A stretch of 64,000 nt of DNA, from contig NC_058521.1 of NCBI RefSeq assembly GCF_904849725.1, positions 99,248,244 through 99,312,243 of the forward strand, given 5' to 3'. The notes under the pieces are model-generated. The model had not been told where the DNA came from. It worked only from the letters and a program-made list of their open reading frames with translations, and did no database searches. A program made the position numbers and the translations under genes. Shown here one piece after another: positions 1 to 9,440 of the stretch. This DNA is from Hordeum vulgare subsp. vulgare. Its lineage: Eukaryota; Streptophyta; Magnoliopsida; Poales; Poaceae. Within the stretch, counting starts at the first letter, position 1; every line of letters begins with the position of its first letter.

Positions 1-11
1 TGCGCCAATGC

Positions 12-1637
12 CTACGGAACCATCTGGACAGCAGAAAAGCTTTTGGCCGCATCTCGGAGTTCGAACAGCCCCACACCCTCGATCCATGGTTGTGCTGATC
101 GAACATGAAGACCCCTATCATGAAGAAGAGAGACCACCTCCTGTTGTACCTGGACCAAGATATCTGCCGGAGGTGCAGGGAGCACCTCTGCGATGACGAA
201 CTGCTCATGACGCCTGGTGATTGGGATGGCAGGCGTGGTGTAGGTCCGAGGTAGCCGGTCGGGACCGCCGTCGATGATGTTGTGGCCCGGTGGGAGGAAG
301 CGCTCCGGATCAAGCTCAAAATTTTCCATCGTGGGAGGAGGCGGCGGCGTTGGAGGTGGCGTCTCGGAGGGAGTTCGAGGATGTGACGGCGACGAGACAA
401 GGAGGAACTGTTCTGCATGCGGTGCGGTTTCTCCAAGAGTATCAGCAGTTCTCGAGATATCAGCGACAGGGAAGGTGGTGGGTCTCTTGCATTTCCAAGT
501 AAGACAATTATCACGCATAAAGGAAGCACATCTAGATCGTGTGCGGCCCACGTCTCTGTTAGTGCATCCAGGCGAAGCCGTGCAGTTGGCAGCTAGATGT
601 CCCCGAGAGTTGCAAATAGAGCAAGAGAAAATCCCTTTAACCATGCCATTAATAAGCTCATCAAAGGCCAGCTGGGCTTCTTGTGAGGAGGGAATATCCA
701 TCTTAGGACTGGACTCGGGCCTAGGTGAAGAAGTAACCTCAGAAGGTTCATTAATGAGCGTAGAAGTCGGCCCAGTATCCAAACTCTCCACCGAAGTTTG
801 TTTCTCAGAATTCGAAACCCCATGAATCTTGGCTGGATCAGCTGGAGCTCTGTCAGGCAAGGGAGAATTTCCATTACACTTGATAATTTGAAAATCGGGC
901 CCGGGAGATCCGGGAGATGACTCCTGTTGAGAAACAGTACCGAACATAATATGCGGCACCGCCGCTGTCCACCGGAGTTCAGCCGGCGGTGGCGCAGAGA
1001 TGATGACACGTTCATGAGAAGGCATTGCATAACCGGCCTGTTCAAGCGTGAGAAGCTCCTCATGAGAAACCGGACATCTATAACCCTTACAAACCTCATA
1101 TTGCAGGAGGGATGCGAATGATAGCTTCTTACGAACAGATGATCTAGATTTGAGAGAGGATTTGAGAGGTCTGGAATGCATTGCCATCAGACCTAGTGTG
1201 GCTCTCCTCTTGGATGGACTCACAATAATCCATTCAGCATCGCATTGTTTTTTCCATATAGAAAATTCCCGGCGCCAATTAGGACCACCATTACCCCATA
1301 GATGGAAGAAGCACTTAAAATTTGAACACTTATATGAACGAAAATCCAGAATACGAAAGCCAACTTGCATGCAGGACACTTTGAAAGAGAAGACCGAGTC
1401 CGTAATCTGAGAGACACGAAACTCAATGGCAAAGCCCCCAATCGCAGATTCCAACGCTGCGGCGACAGAATCCTCAGAGAGACTGAAAACATGACGACCA
1501 AAAGAAACCACCATGATGAATGGGCGGCGGTGCTTCATAGGATGCACCGGAACGCCAGAATGACGATAAACCTCATCGGCAAAGGCCAAACCAGGAGAAA
1601 AGTCCAAATCCAACATGGAACCACCCATGCAAGCCAT
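12..1637 (-). CDS. Zinc-knuckle (CCHC) protein of retroelement-like type, 541 aa
   Basis: A single open frame runs from an ATG at 1637 to a TAG at 12-14. It contains one CCHC zinc knuckle (CSICNSRGHLAANC, about residue 340), usual for nucleic-acid-binding Gag or LINE ORF1 proteins. The N-terminal third is rich in hydrophobic and aromatic residues and looks like a folded domain; a proline-rich stretch (PPPTPPPPPP) follows the knuckle, then a second compact C-terminal segment. From memory, proteins with this N-terminus are high-copy in Triticeae and usually extend further at the C-terminus, so the TAG may be premature. The start codon lies only about 13 bases from the end of a BARE-type leader, which is unusual. 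No RT is visible because the window ends. It may be a LINE ORF1 or a protein carried by the BARE-like element. Assignment as retroelement-derived is fairly secure; the exact family is not. Confidence 0.6.
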   Translation of the reverse strand: MACMGGSMLDLDFSPGLAFADEVYRHSGVPVHPMKHRRPFIMVVSFGRHVFSLSEDSVAAALESAIGGFAIEFRVSQITDSVFSFKVSCMQVGFRILDFRSYKCSNFKCFFHLWGNGGPNWRREFSIWKKQCDAEWIIVSPSKRRATLGLMAMHSRPLKSSLKSRSSVRKKLSFASLLQYEVCKGYRCPVSHEELLTLEQAGYAMPSHERVIISAPPPAELRWTAAVPHIMFGTVSQQESSPGSPGPDFQIIKCNGNSPLPDRAPADPAKIHGVSNSEKQTSVESLDTGPTSTLINEPSEVTSSPRPESSPKMDIPSSQEAQLAFDELINGMVKGIFSCSICNSRGHLAANCTASPGCTNRDVGRTRSRCASFMRDNCLTWKCKRPTTFPVADISRTADTLGETAPHAEQFLLVSSPSHPRTPSETPPPTPPPPPTMENFELDPERFLPPGHNIIDGGPDRLPRTYTTPAIPITRRHEQFVIAEVLPAPPADILVQVQQEVVSLLHDRGLHVRSAQPWIEGVGLFELRDAAKSFSAVQMVP

Positions 1638-2538
1638 GCACGACCACGTTGCAAAAACAAGTTAGACGTACTCTAATTTGTTGTTGCATGTTTTTACGTG
1701 GCTTCTATGGGTTTCTAGTAAGAACGCTTCTTACCTACGCAAAAACCACAATGGTGGTATGCAAGTTGCTATTTAACCTTCTAGAAGGTCCGCCTCTGTC
1801 GAATCCGATTCAACTAAAGTAGGAGAGCTAGACACCCACCAACCTTCTTATGCAACAAGTTGCATGTTTGTCGATGGAACCGGTCTCTCGTACGCGGACG
1901 AGTAAGGTTGGTCCGGGCCGCTTCATCCCACAATACTGTTGAATCAAGAAAAGACAAAGGAGGGAAGCAATCAGAATATAAACGCCCACAAACTCCTTTG
2001 TGTTCTACTCTTGATGTCATCTATGCATAGACCTAGACCATGATGCCACTGTTGGGGAACATCGCATGGGAAACAAAAAAATCCTACGCTCACCAAGATC
2101 AATCTATGGAGATCAACATCTACGAGAGGGGGGAGTGTATCTACATACCCTTGTAGGTCGCTAAGCGGAAGCGTATATAACGAGGTTGATGTAGTCCTAC
2201 GTCTTCGCGATCCAGTCACGATCCATTCCACGATCTCATCATGATCCGCCCCGCGATCCCATTATGATCCGTCCCGATCTAGTGCCGAACGGACGACACC
2301 TCCGCGTTCAGCACACGTGCAACTCGATGACGTTGTCCACCTCCTTGATCCACCAATTGAGCATGGAGAGGTAGATGAGTTCTCCATCAGCATGACGGCA
2401 TGACAGCTGTGGTGGTGGAGCTGTTCCGGCAGGGCTTCGCCAAGCAATACCAAAATCGATCTAGTGGAGAAAACTGAACTATGGGAGAGACATGGCTGCG
2501 CCATGGGAGAGTGCCCAGCCCCGTTGCGCCTCCCCACC

Positions 2539-2550
2539 TTTATATATGCG
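2539..2550 (-). promoter_or_regulatory. TATA-like box of BARE-type LTR
   Basis: The minus strand reads cgcatatataaa, directly followed by GC-rich sequence, in the position expected for the promoter of this LTR family. No transcript evidence is available. Confidence 0.5.
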
Positions 2551-2960
2551 TGGGAGGGGCTGGTGTCTTTCCCTAAAAGCCCCTATGGTCGTTGGTCAAC
2601 GGGGGAGGAATGAAATCCTTCATTTCCTTCCCCACCGATCACTATCCGATCTTATCCTTTTGGGATATGATCCTATTCCTTTTAAGGGGGATCTTAATGC
2701 ACCTAGACCAGGGGTGTGGGGACTTTCCCCACTACCGACGTCCTTGTGGGTCCCCATTCTAGTGGGTCCCACTCCAGAACCTTCTAGAACCTTCCTCGTA
2801 CTCTACCGAAAAATCCTGAACATTTTCCGGAACTCTGAATATGACTTCCCATATATAATTCTATACGTCCGGACCATTCCGGAGCTCCTTGTGACGTCCG
2901 GGATCTCATCCAGGACTCCGAACACCTTAGGATATCACCACACATAAATCATTAATTCCC

Positions 2961-3141
2961 AAATGGCGGAGCCACCACCCGGCGATCCCGGGCAGCTGCC
3001 CGGGCTTGGCTCAAGAGTCACCACTGAGATTACAGCAACAAACATGAAGTGACTAGCATTTTCTCTAGGTTGAATAGACGTCAGACGGGTGTATTTGTGC
3101 TCATGCTCGGGCTGTACTAGTGAGCTAGCTCCGCCACCAAT
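2961..3141. mobile_element. Possible small non-autonomous insertion with GGCGGAGC ends
   Basis: A block of about 180 bp interrupts sequence that otherwise looks like a continuous Angela-type LTR. Its ends carry short inverted repeats (tggcggagc near 2964; gctccgcca near 3127). It contains an 18-bp perfect palindrome (cccgggcagctgcccggg, 2987-3004). I could not define a clean target-site duplication, so boundaries are approximate and the class is unknown. Confidence 0.35.
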
Positions 3142-4007
3142 CTCCATCGAACCTTAAGTATGCAGACCCTGCGGGTTCGAGAACTATGCAGACATGACCG
3201 AGACACTCTCCGGTCAATAACCAATAGCGGGACCTGGATGCCCATGTTGGCTCCTACATATTCTATGTAGATATTTATTGGTCGAACCACGATGTCAAGG
3301 ATTCAATCAATCCCATAAACTATTCCCTTTTTTCATCGATATGTTACTTTCCCGAGGTTCGATCTTCGGTATCTCTATACCTAGTTCAATCTCGTTACCG
3401 GCAAGTCTCTTTACTCGTTCCGTAATACAAGATCCCGTGACTAACTCCTTAGTCACATTGCTTGCAAGCTAATTGTGATGTTGTATTACCGAGTGGGCCA
3501 TAGAGATACCTCTCTATCATACGTAGTGACAAATCCCAGTCTCGATTCACGCCAACCCAACAGACACCTTCGGAGATACCTGTAGAGCACCTTTATAGTC
3601 ACCAAGTTACGTTGTGACGTTTGATACACACAAGGCATTCCTCCAATGCCCGGGAGTTGCATGATTTCATGGTCATAGGAACAGATACTTAACATGCAGA
3701 AAACAGTAGCAATAAACTGACACGATCATATGCTACGTTCATAGTTTGGGTCTTTTCCATCGAATCATTCTCCTAATGATGCGATTCCGTTATCAAATGA
3801 CAACTCATGTCTATGGTCAGGAAGACCATGTTTGAGCAACGAGCTAGTCCTTTGAGGCTCACTAGGGACAGTGTGTTGTCTACGTATACACACATGTATT
3901 TGAGTTTCCAATCAATACAATTATAGCAGGGATAATAAACAATTATCAAGAACAAGAAAATATAATAACAACTAATTTTTCATTACCTCTATGGCATATT
4001 TCCAACA

Positions 4008-4478
4008 CCTCATTCAATTTTTCTATTAGGCGGATCATAGTATCTTCGTTATCAGGTATCTCCATTCATTCTTGGTATCCTCATTCATTTGTGAATTCCT
4101 ACCGGTGGCTTTGTCTAGCATTCTCTAATCGAATCATGCGCTCTTTGTCCTCATGTAGCCCAGTTCATTTGTATTATCCTCTTTCATTCCAAATTCTTGC
4201 CGGTGTTTCTTTCAAGACTTCTTCAAGTTGTGCTCATATCTCTCTTCAATCTTTTTCAAGAAGAATAAGTGGTATGCTAAATCCGTTGCTGGCCATCAAT
4301 TTAACTTGATGAAGTAAGAGCATAACATAATTTGTATTCGTGTTTCATCAAGGTGATTTCAATTCTTCTTACGGAGTTGTTCATGATATCAAATTCTCGA
4401 TTTCAAGTGTTCTCGTCTTGTCTTTTATGGAGTTCCATGTGTGCTTAATTATCACATCGCAGAGCTTCATCTAAATCT
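4008..4478. other. Unclassified interval between two BARE-type LTRs
   Basis: This AT-rich stretch has no supported ORF (the longest is 72 aa without recognisable domains). Its texture resembles non-coding internal DNA of gypsy elements, but I cannot assign it. It is probably older target sequence into which the flanking LTRs inserted. Confidence 0.4.
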
Positions 4479-5165
4479 TGTTGGGGAACATTGCATGGGA
4501 AACAAAAAAATTCCTACGCACGCGAAGACCTATCATGGTGATGTTCATCTACGAGAGGGAGATCGGATCCACATACCCTTGTAGATCGCTAAGCAGGAAG
4601 CGTTAAGAAACACGGTTGATGTAGTGATACAGCTTCGTGATTGAAATCACCGTCGTCCCATGATCCGTCCCACGATCCGTCCCGATCTAGCATCGAACGG
4701 ACGTCACCTCCGCGTTCAGCACACGTACAGATCGATGACAATCTCCGCCTTCTTGATCCAGCCAGAGAGACGGCGAAGTAGATGAGTTCTCCGGCAGCGT
4801 GACGACGTGTCGGTGATGGTGATGATCTATTCCTGCAGGGCTCCGCCCGAGCTCCGTAGAAATCCAATCTAGAGGAAGAACTACGTGGTATAGGTTTGAG
4901 TTGCACGTGGCAAAGTTGTGTCTCAAAAGCCCTAAGACCACCAATATATATAGGAGGAGGGGAGGGGCTAGCCTTGGGGCTCAAGGGAGCCCCAAGGGCG
5001 CTGGCCGAGAGGAGGAGGTGGACTCCCACCCCAATTCGGTTTGGGGAGGGGGTCGTGCAGGGAGGCCGCCTGGGCAGGCCCTAGATCCCCTCTAGCCCAC
5101 CTTTGGTGCTCGTGAAGCTTCTATCACGCTGAGTTTTATATATTTTTCTCGGGATTTTTGGGGCT
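4479..5165 (-). repeat. Truncated BARE/WIS-type LTR (3' part)
   Basis: Read on the minus strand the segment ends in ...tttgtttcccatgcaatgttccccaaca at 4479, like the LTR at 2050. A TATA-like box (cctatatatattgg) is at 4943-4952. The upstream part of the LTR is missing because element A starts at 5166, and it does not reappear on the other side of A. Confidence 0.7.
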
Positions 5166-6345
5166 TGATACGTCCCAAACGTATCTATAACTTCTGCTTG
5201 CTCCGTGATCTTTTGGGTGACATTGTTATATGTTTTGCTACACTTTTATATCATTTTACACATATTTGGACTAACCTACTAACTTAGTGCACCTAGTGCC
5301 AGTTTCTGTCTGCTCGTGTCTATTTTGCAAGGGCTTTTACCCAATTTTCCGAAGCCCAAAAAATTCCATAAAAATATATAAAAAATCAACAAAGCAGAAG
5401 CTTCCGGATCACCGAGGATGAGCCAGAGGGGGGCTAGGGTCCACCCAGGCGACCTGCTGGCGCGGCCAGGCCCTAGGCCGTGCCAGGAGGCCGCTTGGGT
5501 GGGTCCCACCTCCTCCGGTGCCATTATTTGGCCTATATTTAAAGTCCCGAGAGGAAGACCTTACAGAACTTCTAGAATCCCGAATTTCTCCATCGTTCTG
5601 CCACCACAGCGCTTCTGAGATCAGGAGCGTCAGGAAACCTCTTCCCGACACCCTGCCGGAGGGAGGATTGACCTCCGGGAGATTCTCCACCGCCATGGAC
5701 GCTTCCCTGACGTGCCATGAGTAGTCCTCCTTGGACCATGAGTCCGTGACCAGTAGCTATGTGATGTCTCCTCTCCAATCTTGTGCTTCAATGGTTAGTC
5801 CTTGTGAGCTACCCTACATGATCAAGGCATATATGTAATTCTCTTGCTATTGCTATGCTCGGTTTGTTGGGATCCGATGGATTATGAGATTATGTTCAGA
5901 TTGTTATGAGTTATATATTTGATTATCCTTTTATATTATGTTCCTTAGTGATTCATGCATGTTCTCCATTGCTATTTATTGCTTTGGCCGAATAGTAGAT
6001 TGTAACTCCAAGAGGGAGCGTTATGCATGATTGTGGGTTCATGCCCCTCGATGTCTAGCTTGAGTGACACAAACATGAGACTAGGGGATGTGCTGGTTGC
6101 CACGAGGGAGAAAACAACGGTGCTTGTGACCATGGTTGCAAGGATTGTTTACCTTACGCATAGTTCGTTAATGCAGTTGTCCGTTGCTTTGAGTTTGCAC
6201 TTTGGGTGGGGCTCGCAACTTAATACAGAGAGATGTTCTGGATAGATATCGCAAGGTGGATGATTAGTAAGTAGATGCTGATGAATAAACGATCTACTTG
6301 TCTTGGCGTACTGCCCATTACTAGCGAACCTCTAACTATCAAGTA

Positions 6346-8764
6346 CTCCCTTCGTCCGGAAAAGAATGTCCCGAGTGTAGTGTAATGGTCATATTATAAA
6401 ATGAACCTTGTAAAACTAAAATTGTTTCAAACAAGTCCCTCTACCCGTCTTCTTCTTGCGCCCGTCGCCCGTGCGTCGCCAGGGGCAGGCGTCGGCTAGC
6501 TGTGCGATTAGCCGCCCACCAGGAACTGCTCCGCCGCCGCTGCAGCCCAGGACCTATGCCGCCTCTATCCCCTCCTGCAGCGATCTCCTATGCGCTGTCG
6601 CGAACCTCCTGCCATAATCCGGTGTACCAGGGATTTCTAGCGCCTCCTCCTCAAGCTCCCGATTCCGCATGAGTGGAGCTGGTGGAGCTCTGCATGTTCA
6701 ACTCCTTCTCCACTGCCCATGCTCTGACCTGGACCTCGGTTGAGTTCTGCCCGTGCTTCTCCCAGTGGATCTCTGCTCATGCCACTGCTGCTCGTCTGCC
6801 CATGCTTCTCCCCTGCCGCCGGTGGATCTCTACCCGTGCCGCTGCTGCTCGTCTGCCTGCGCTCGTGCCAGTGCTGGTGCTCTACTGCCCTGCTCCTTGT
6901 GTTGCCACCGTAGCTCCCCCGATGGCCTGGAAGAAGAACATTGTTACACTGAATATTGATCCTAGTGTTGACTGAATATGCATCTAAACTGAATATTGAT
7001 CCTAGGGTTGTTTGCACATAATCCTTGGAGATTTATACTGGATTGATACATTTGTCCAGTATAGTGGAGTCCTTGAACAAGCAATGATATTTGTCAGTGT
7101 TGAACAAGCATGATACTCGAGTATAAATCTGAACAAGCAATGCTATTTGGGAGATACAGTCAAACTGTAATCACAGAGAGTGATTGAGTGCATTGGAGAT
7201 ACAGTCAAACATGTGTCCTCTAACAACAATGATAACTTGAACAAGCATGGTACAAATTTTGATGGAAATAAGCTTGAGCACTCAATTTACACTGAATTCA
7301 GACTAGATTATCAGTTCAGTGTTGATAGGAAAGCTAATTATGAGCATTGTTGAAAAAATTCAGTTTTGACAGTGTTGACAACAAACTTTACTGAATTTTG
7401 ACAGTACATTTCAGTTTTGACTCTGACAAAATATACTGATTTTTGATAATTCAAGCAAATTTTCTTACAAACTTTTTGAAAAAATTGTTTGTATTAAGAG
7501 GCCAGAAAATGTCTGGACAATGAATTTATTCCATGACATTATAAGAACTGACAACACAAACTTCTGTAAGCGAGCAACAAAGCTTACAATTTCAGTAAGA
7601 AATTGGCAAGGGGAAATTTCAGTGAAGAATTGACAGAGAATATTTCAATAACAATTTCAGTAAGGAATTGACAGTAGCTCTCTAGTATCGCGCACACCGC
7701 AAAGGAAGATCTATGAAAGGGGGAGGCATAACCTACCAAGAAGACACCGCCGCAGCCTTATTCCACATCGAGCTCGCAAGGGGGAGTACATCCCCTATCG
7801 TCGTCAGGCTCGTCAGCTCTCACAACAGCTCATGGGCCGCCTCCAGTACAGACAGACTTGTGGTTGCTCATTTGCATTGGGGCAGCTATGGCAGTGACAT
7901 AAACAGAATTGTGACTGCTCATTCTCATTCACAGCAATACTTCATCATTCATCTACTGGTGTTATTTTACTGCCTCTCAACTGAATTTTGCAGCCAAGAG
8001 GCACAGCAGCACAACTGCAGAGTTGACGCGCATACTTACATTGGAGGCTTGGTAGCGTTGGCCTTGTCCCAGCCATTGTCGTCAGGCCAGACGAAGAGCA
8101 GCCCCTGGGAGAGGAGCGCACCACCCGGGCATGAGGAACTGGGTGGCGCAGTTCCAGATGAGGAGGTCGCGGTTGAGGAGCTGGAACGGGGTGGAAAGAA
8201 GATGAAGAAGAAATTGAAAGAGATCAAAGGGAATATAAGGAGGAAAAGGAGACCTTTTACTCCGGCGAGCTCCTTGGTGAGCTCCTCCACCCTGGAGGCG
8301 GCGCCCAGTACGGGTGAACGGCTCAACACCGATCTCCCAACGCGGGGCGGCAAGCTCAAACGAATCCAGCGCAGGATAGCAAGCTTAGGCGGCTCCAGCT
8401 CCAACTCAGTACCAGATCCGGCTCACCTAGTTGGCCGCCACACCATCGGACAGCAGATCGACCAAAAAAATCCAGGCTTCATGGTGGGGAACGAGGAGGT
8501 GACAGCCGGGCATGGGGGAAGCAAGGCAGAGGTGGCGTGGGAATGGGTGGGCGGAGGGTGGAGCAGGTGGCGTGCGGCGAGAGGAGAAACACACATCATG
8601 GGGTGGGAGGGGTGGTGGTGGTGGAGAGGAGCGGCGTGGGGCGGCAGTCGGGAGAGAACGAGGAAGAGAGCATGGAAGACGGTGGACTTCGGGTTCGGTC
8701 GCCGAAACAGTAAGGACTAAATCACAAAAAAGCCATGAGGACAAGCTTTTCCGGACGAAGGGAG
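6346..8764. mobile_element. 2.4-kb non-autonomous mariner/Stowaway-type transposon
   Basis: The ends are near-perfect inverted repeats starting ctcccttcgtccggaaaag, about 26 bp with two mismatches, flanked by TA (6344-6345 and 8765-8766). The right LTR of the host element has the unoccupied site (aagtagcataattag at about 53382-53396) with a single TA, which fixes the insertion exactly. TIR sequence and TA duplication are those of Tc1/mariner Stowaway elements. No transposase frame is seen. The interior is a GC-rich left part (about 6430-6900), an AT-rich middle, and a GC-rich right part holding exon-like minus-strand segments, so the element is non-autonomous with acquired DNA. Confidence 0.85.
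8040..8404 (-). pseudogene. Exon-like gene fragment inside the mariner element
   Basis: On the minus strand an open segment (8404 to 8261) ends at a GTAAAA donor. After an 80-base pyrimidine-rich interval ending in cag (8260 to 8181), a second segment (8180 to 8040) ends at a consensus donor GTAAGTAT. The first segment ends in a helical-looking peptide (VEELTKELAG) and the second begins LLNRDLLIWNCATQF. In the second segment the protein-like frame changes partway (FLMPG, then GLLFVWPDDNGW in another frame), so it is probably decayed. I do not recognise the parent gene. The alternative is chance open frame in GC-rich DNA. Confidence 0.35.
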
Positions 8765-9252
8765 TAGCATAATTAGCATTGTGGTGCGATCATATTTCTG
8801 TCAATTGCCCAACTGTGATTTGTTTACCCAAGCATAGTTGTTTATCGTCTTTTGAGAGAGAGACATCACTAGTGAACATCATGTGACTCCGGTCAATATC
8901 ACCATCATTGTTTACACCTCCATCATTTACCGCTTTCATTTACTTTTCCGTTGCAATCACTATTACCTTCCCGCTTGTGTTTTGATCCTTTGCAAACTAC
9001 AAGGCCGGAGAGATTGACAACCTCTCTGTACTCGTTGGGAGCAAAGTTATTTGTTGTGTGTGTAGGTCCACGTCTTCTGCTAGCGCAGGGTGGAAGACAC
9101 CTGCTTGTTGAGCCTAGGAGTCCTCCTCGTTCGATAAACCTTAGAGTCTCCGTGTAAGGGAAATCTGCTGCTGACTACATCTCCACCTTCCACTTGGGGT
9201 AACCAACGAGGGGCAAGAAGTATATCGATCAACTCGTCATTAAGCAAATTTC

Positions 9253-9269
9253 TGGCGATGTTGCCAGGA
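9253..9269 (+). promoter_or_regulatory. Element A primer-binding site (tRNA-Asp-like, decayed)
   Basis: tggcgatgttgccagga lies 13 bases after the left LTR. It matches, with changes, the tRNA-Asp complement tggcgccgttgccggg used by Athila-type elements. The counterpart in element B (55729) is better preserved. Confidence 0.65.
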
Positions 9270-9440
9270 ACTCCAGTCTTCAAGATAGGTAGTTGCACGC
9301 TATCCTTTACCTTTGATTTTCAATATTTGCAGTTTGCTTTCTAGTTTTTGCTTTAGTGTCTTATACCAAAAACCACGAAAAAAATAGTTGCTTTGTTCTT
9401 GCGTGTTGCTGCTGCTATGGGTTCCACATAAAACACCAAG

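Larger units (their letters stand above)
1650..4007 (-). mobile_element. Truncated BARE/Angela-type copia element (LTR plus leader)
   Basis: Read on the minus strand this is a complete LTR (4007 to 2050) followed by the start of an internal region (2049 to about 1650). The leader resembles BARE-1 leaders as I remember them, including the stretch ending near 'acttgtttttgca'. The site after the LTR (gtggcatcatgg) is a decayed form of the usual iMet primer site (tggtatcagagc). BARE similarity stops at about 1650, where the zinc-knuckle ORF begins, so gag and pol of this copy are missing. Confidence 0.75.
2050..4007 (-). repeat. BARE/Angela-type LTR, complete
   Basis: The minus-strand reading begins tgttggaaatatgcc and ends ...gttccccaaca, the typical ends of Angela/BARE/WIS LTRs. 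A TATA-like box (catatataaagg) is at 2539-2550. The 1,958-bp length is inflated by a small insertion near 2961-3141. The 5 bases to the right (cctca) cannot be matched to a partner because the other end of the element is gone. Confidence 0.8.
5166..9239 (+). repeat. Element A left (5') LTR, split by a mariner-like insertion
   Basis: It starts tgatacgtcccaaacg and ends ...caactcgtca, co-linear with the right LTR at 52213-53860. The extra 2,421 bases at 6346-8766 are a transposon plus its duplicated TA. Confidence 0.85.

Noticed and set aside
274..825. 183-codon plus-strand ORF opposite the zinc-knuckle gene
   Set aside because: Shadow of the longer minus-strand frame, which carries a recognisable CCHC motif.
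2050..4007. Solo LTR interpretation of the BARE/Angela LTR
   Set aside because: A BARE-type leader is attached at the left, so it is the remains of a longer element rather than a product of LTR recombination.
7713..8720. 335-codon plus-strand ORF in the mariner-like element
   Set aside because: No transposase motif (no DDD/DDE, no helix-turn-helix). It runs antisense through the exon-like segments, and the C-terminal part is low-complexity Trp/Gly/Arg from GC-rich DNA.
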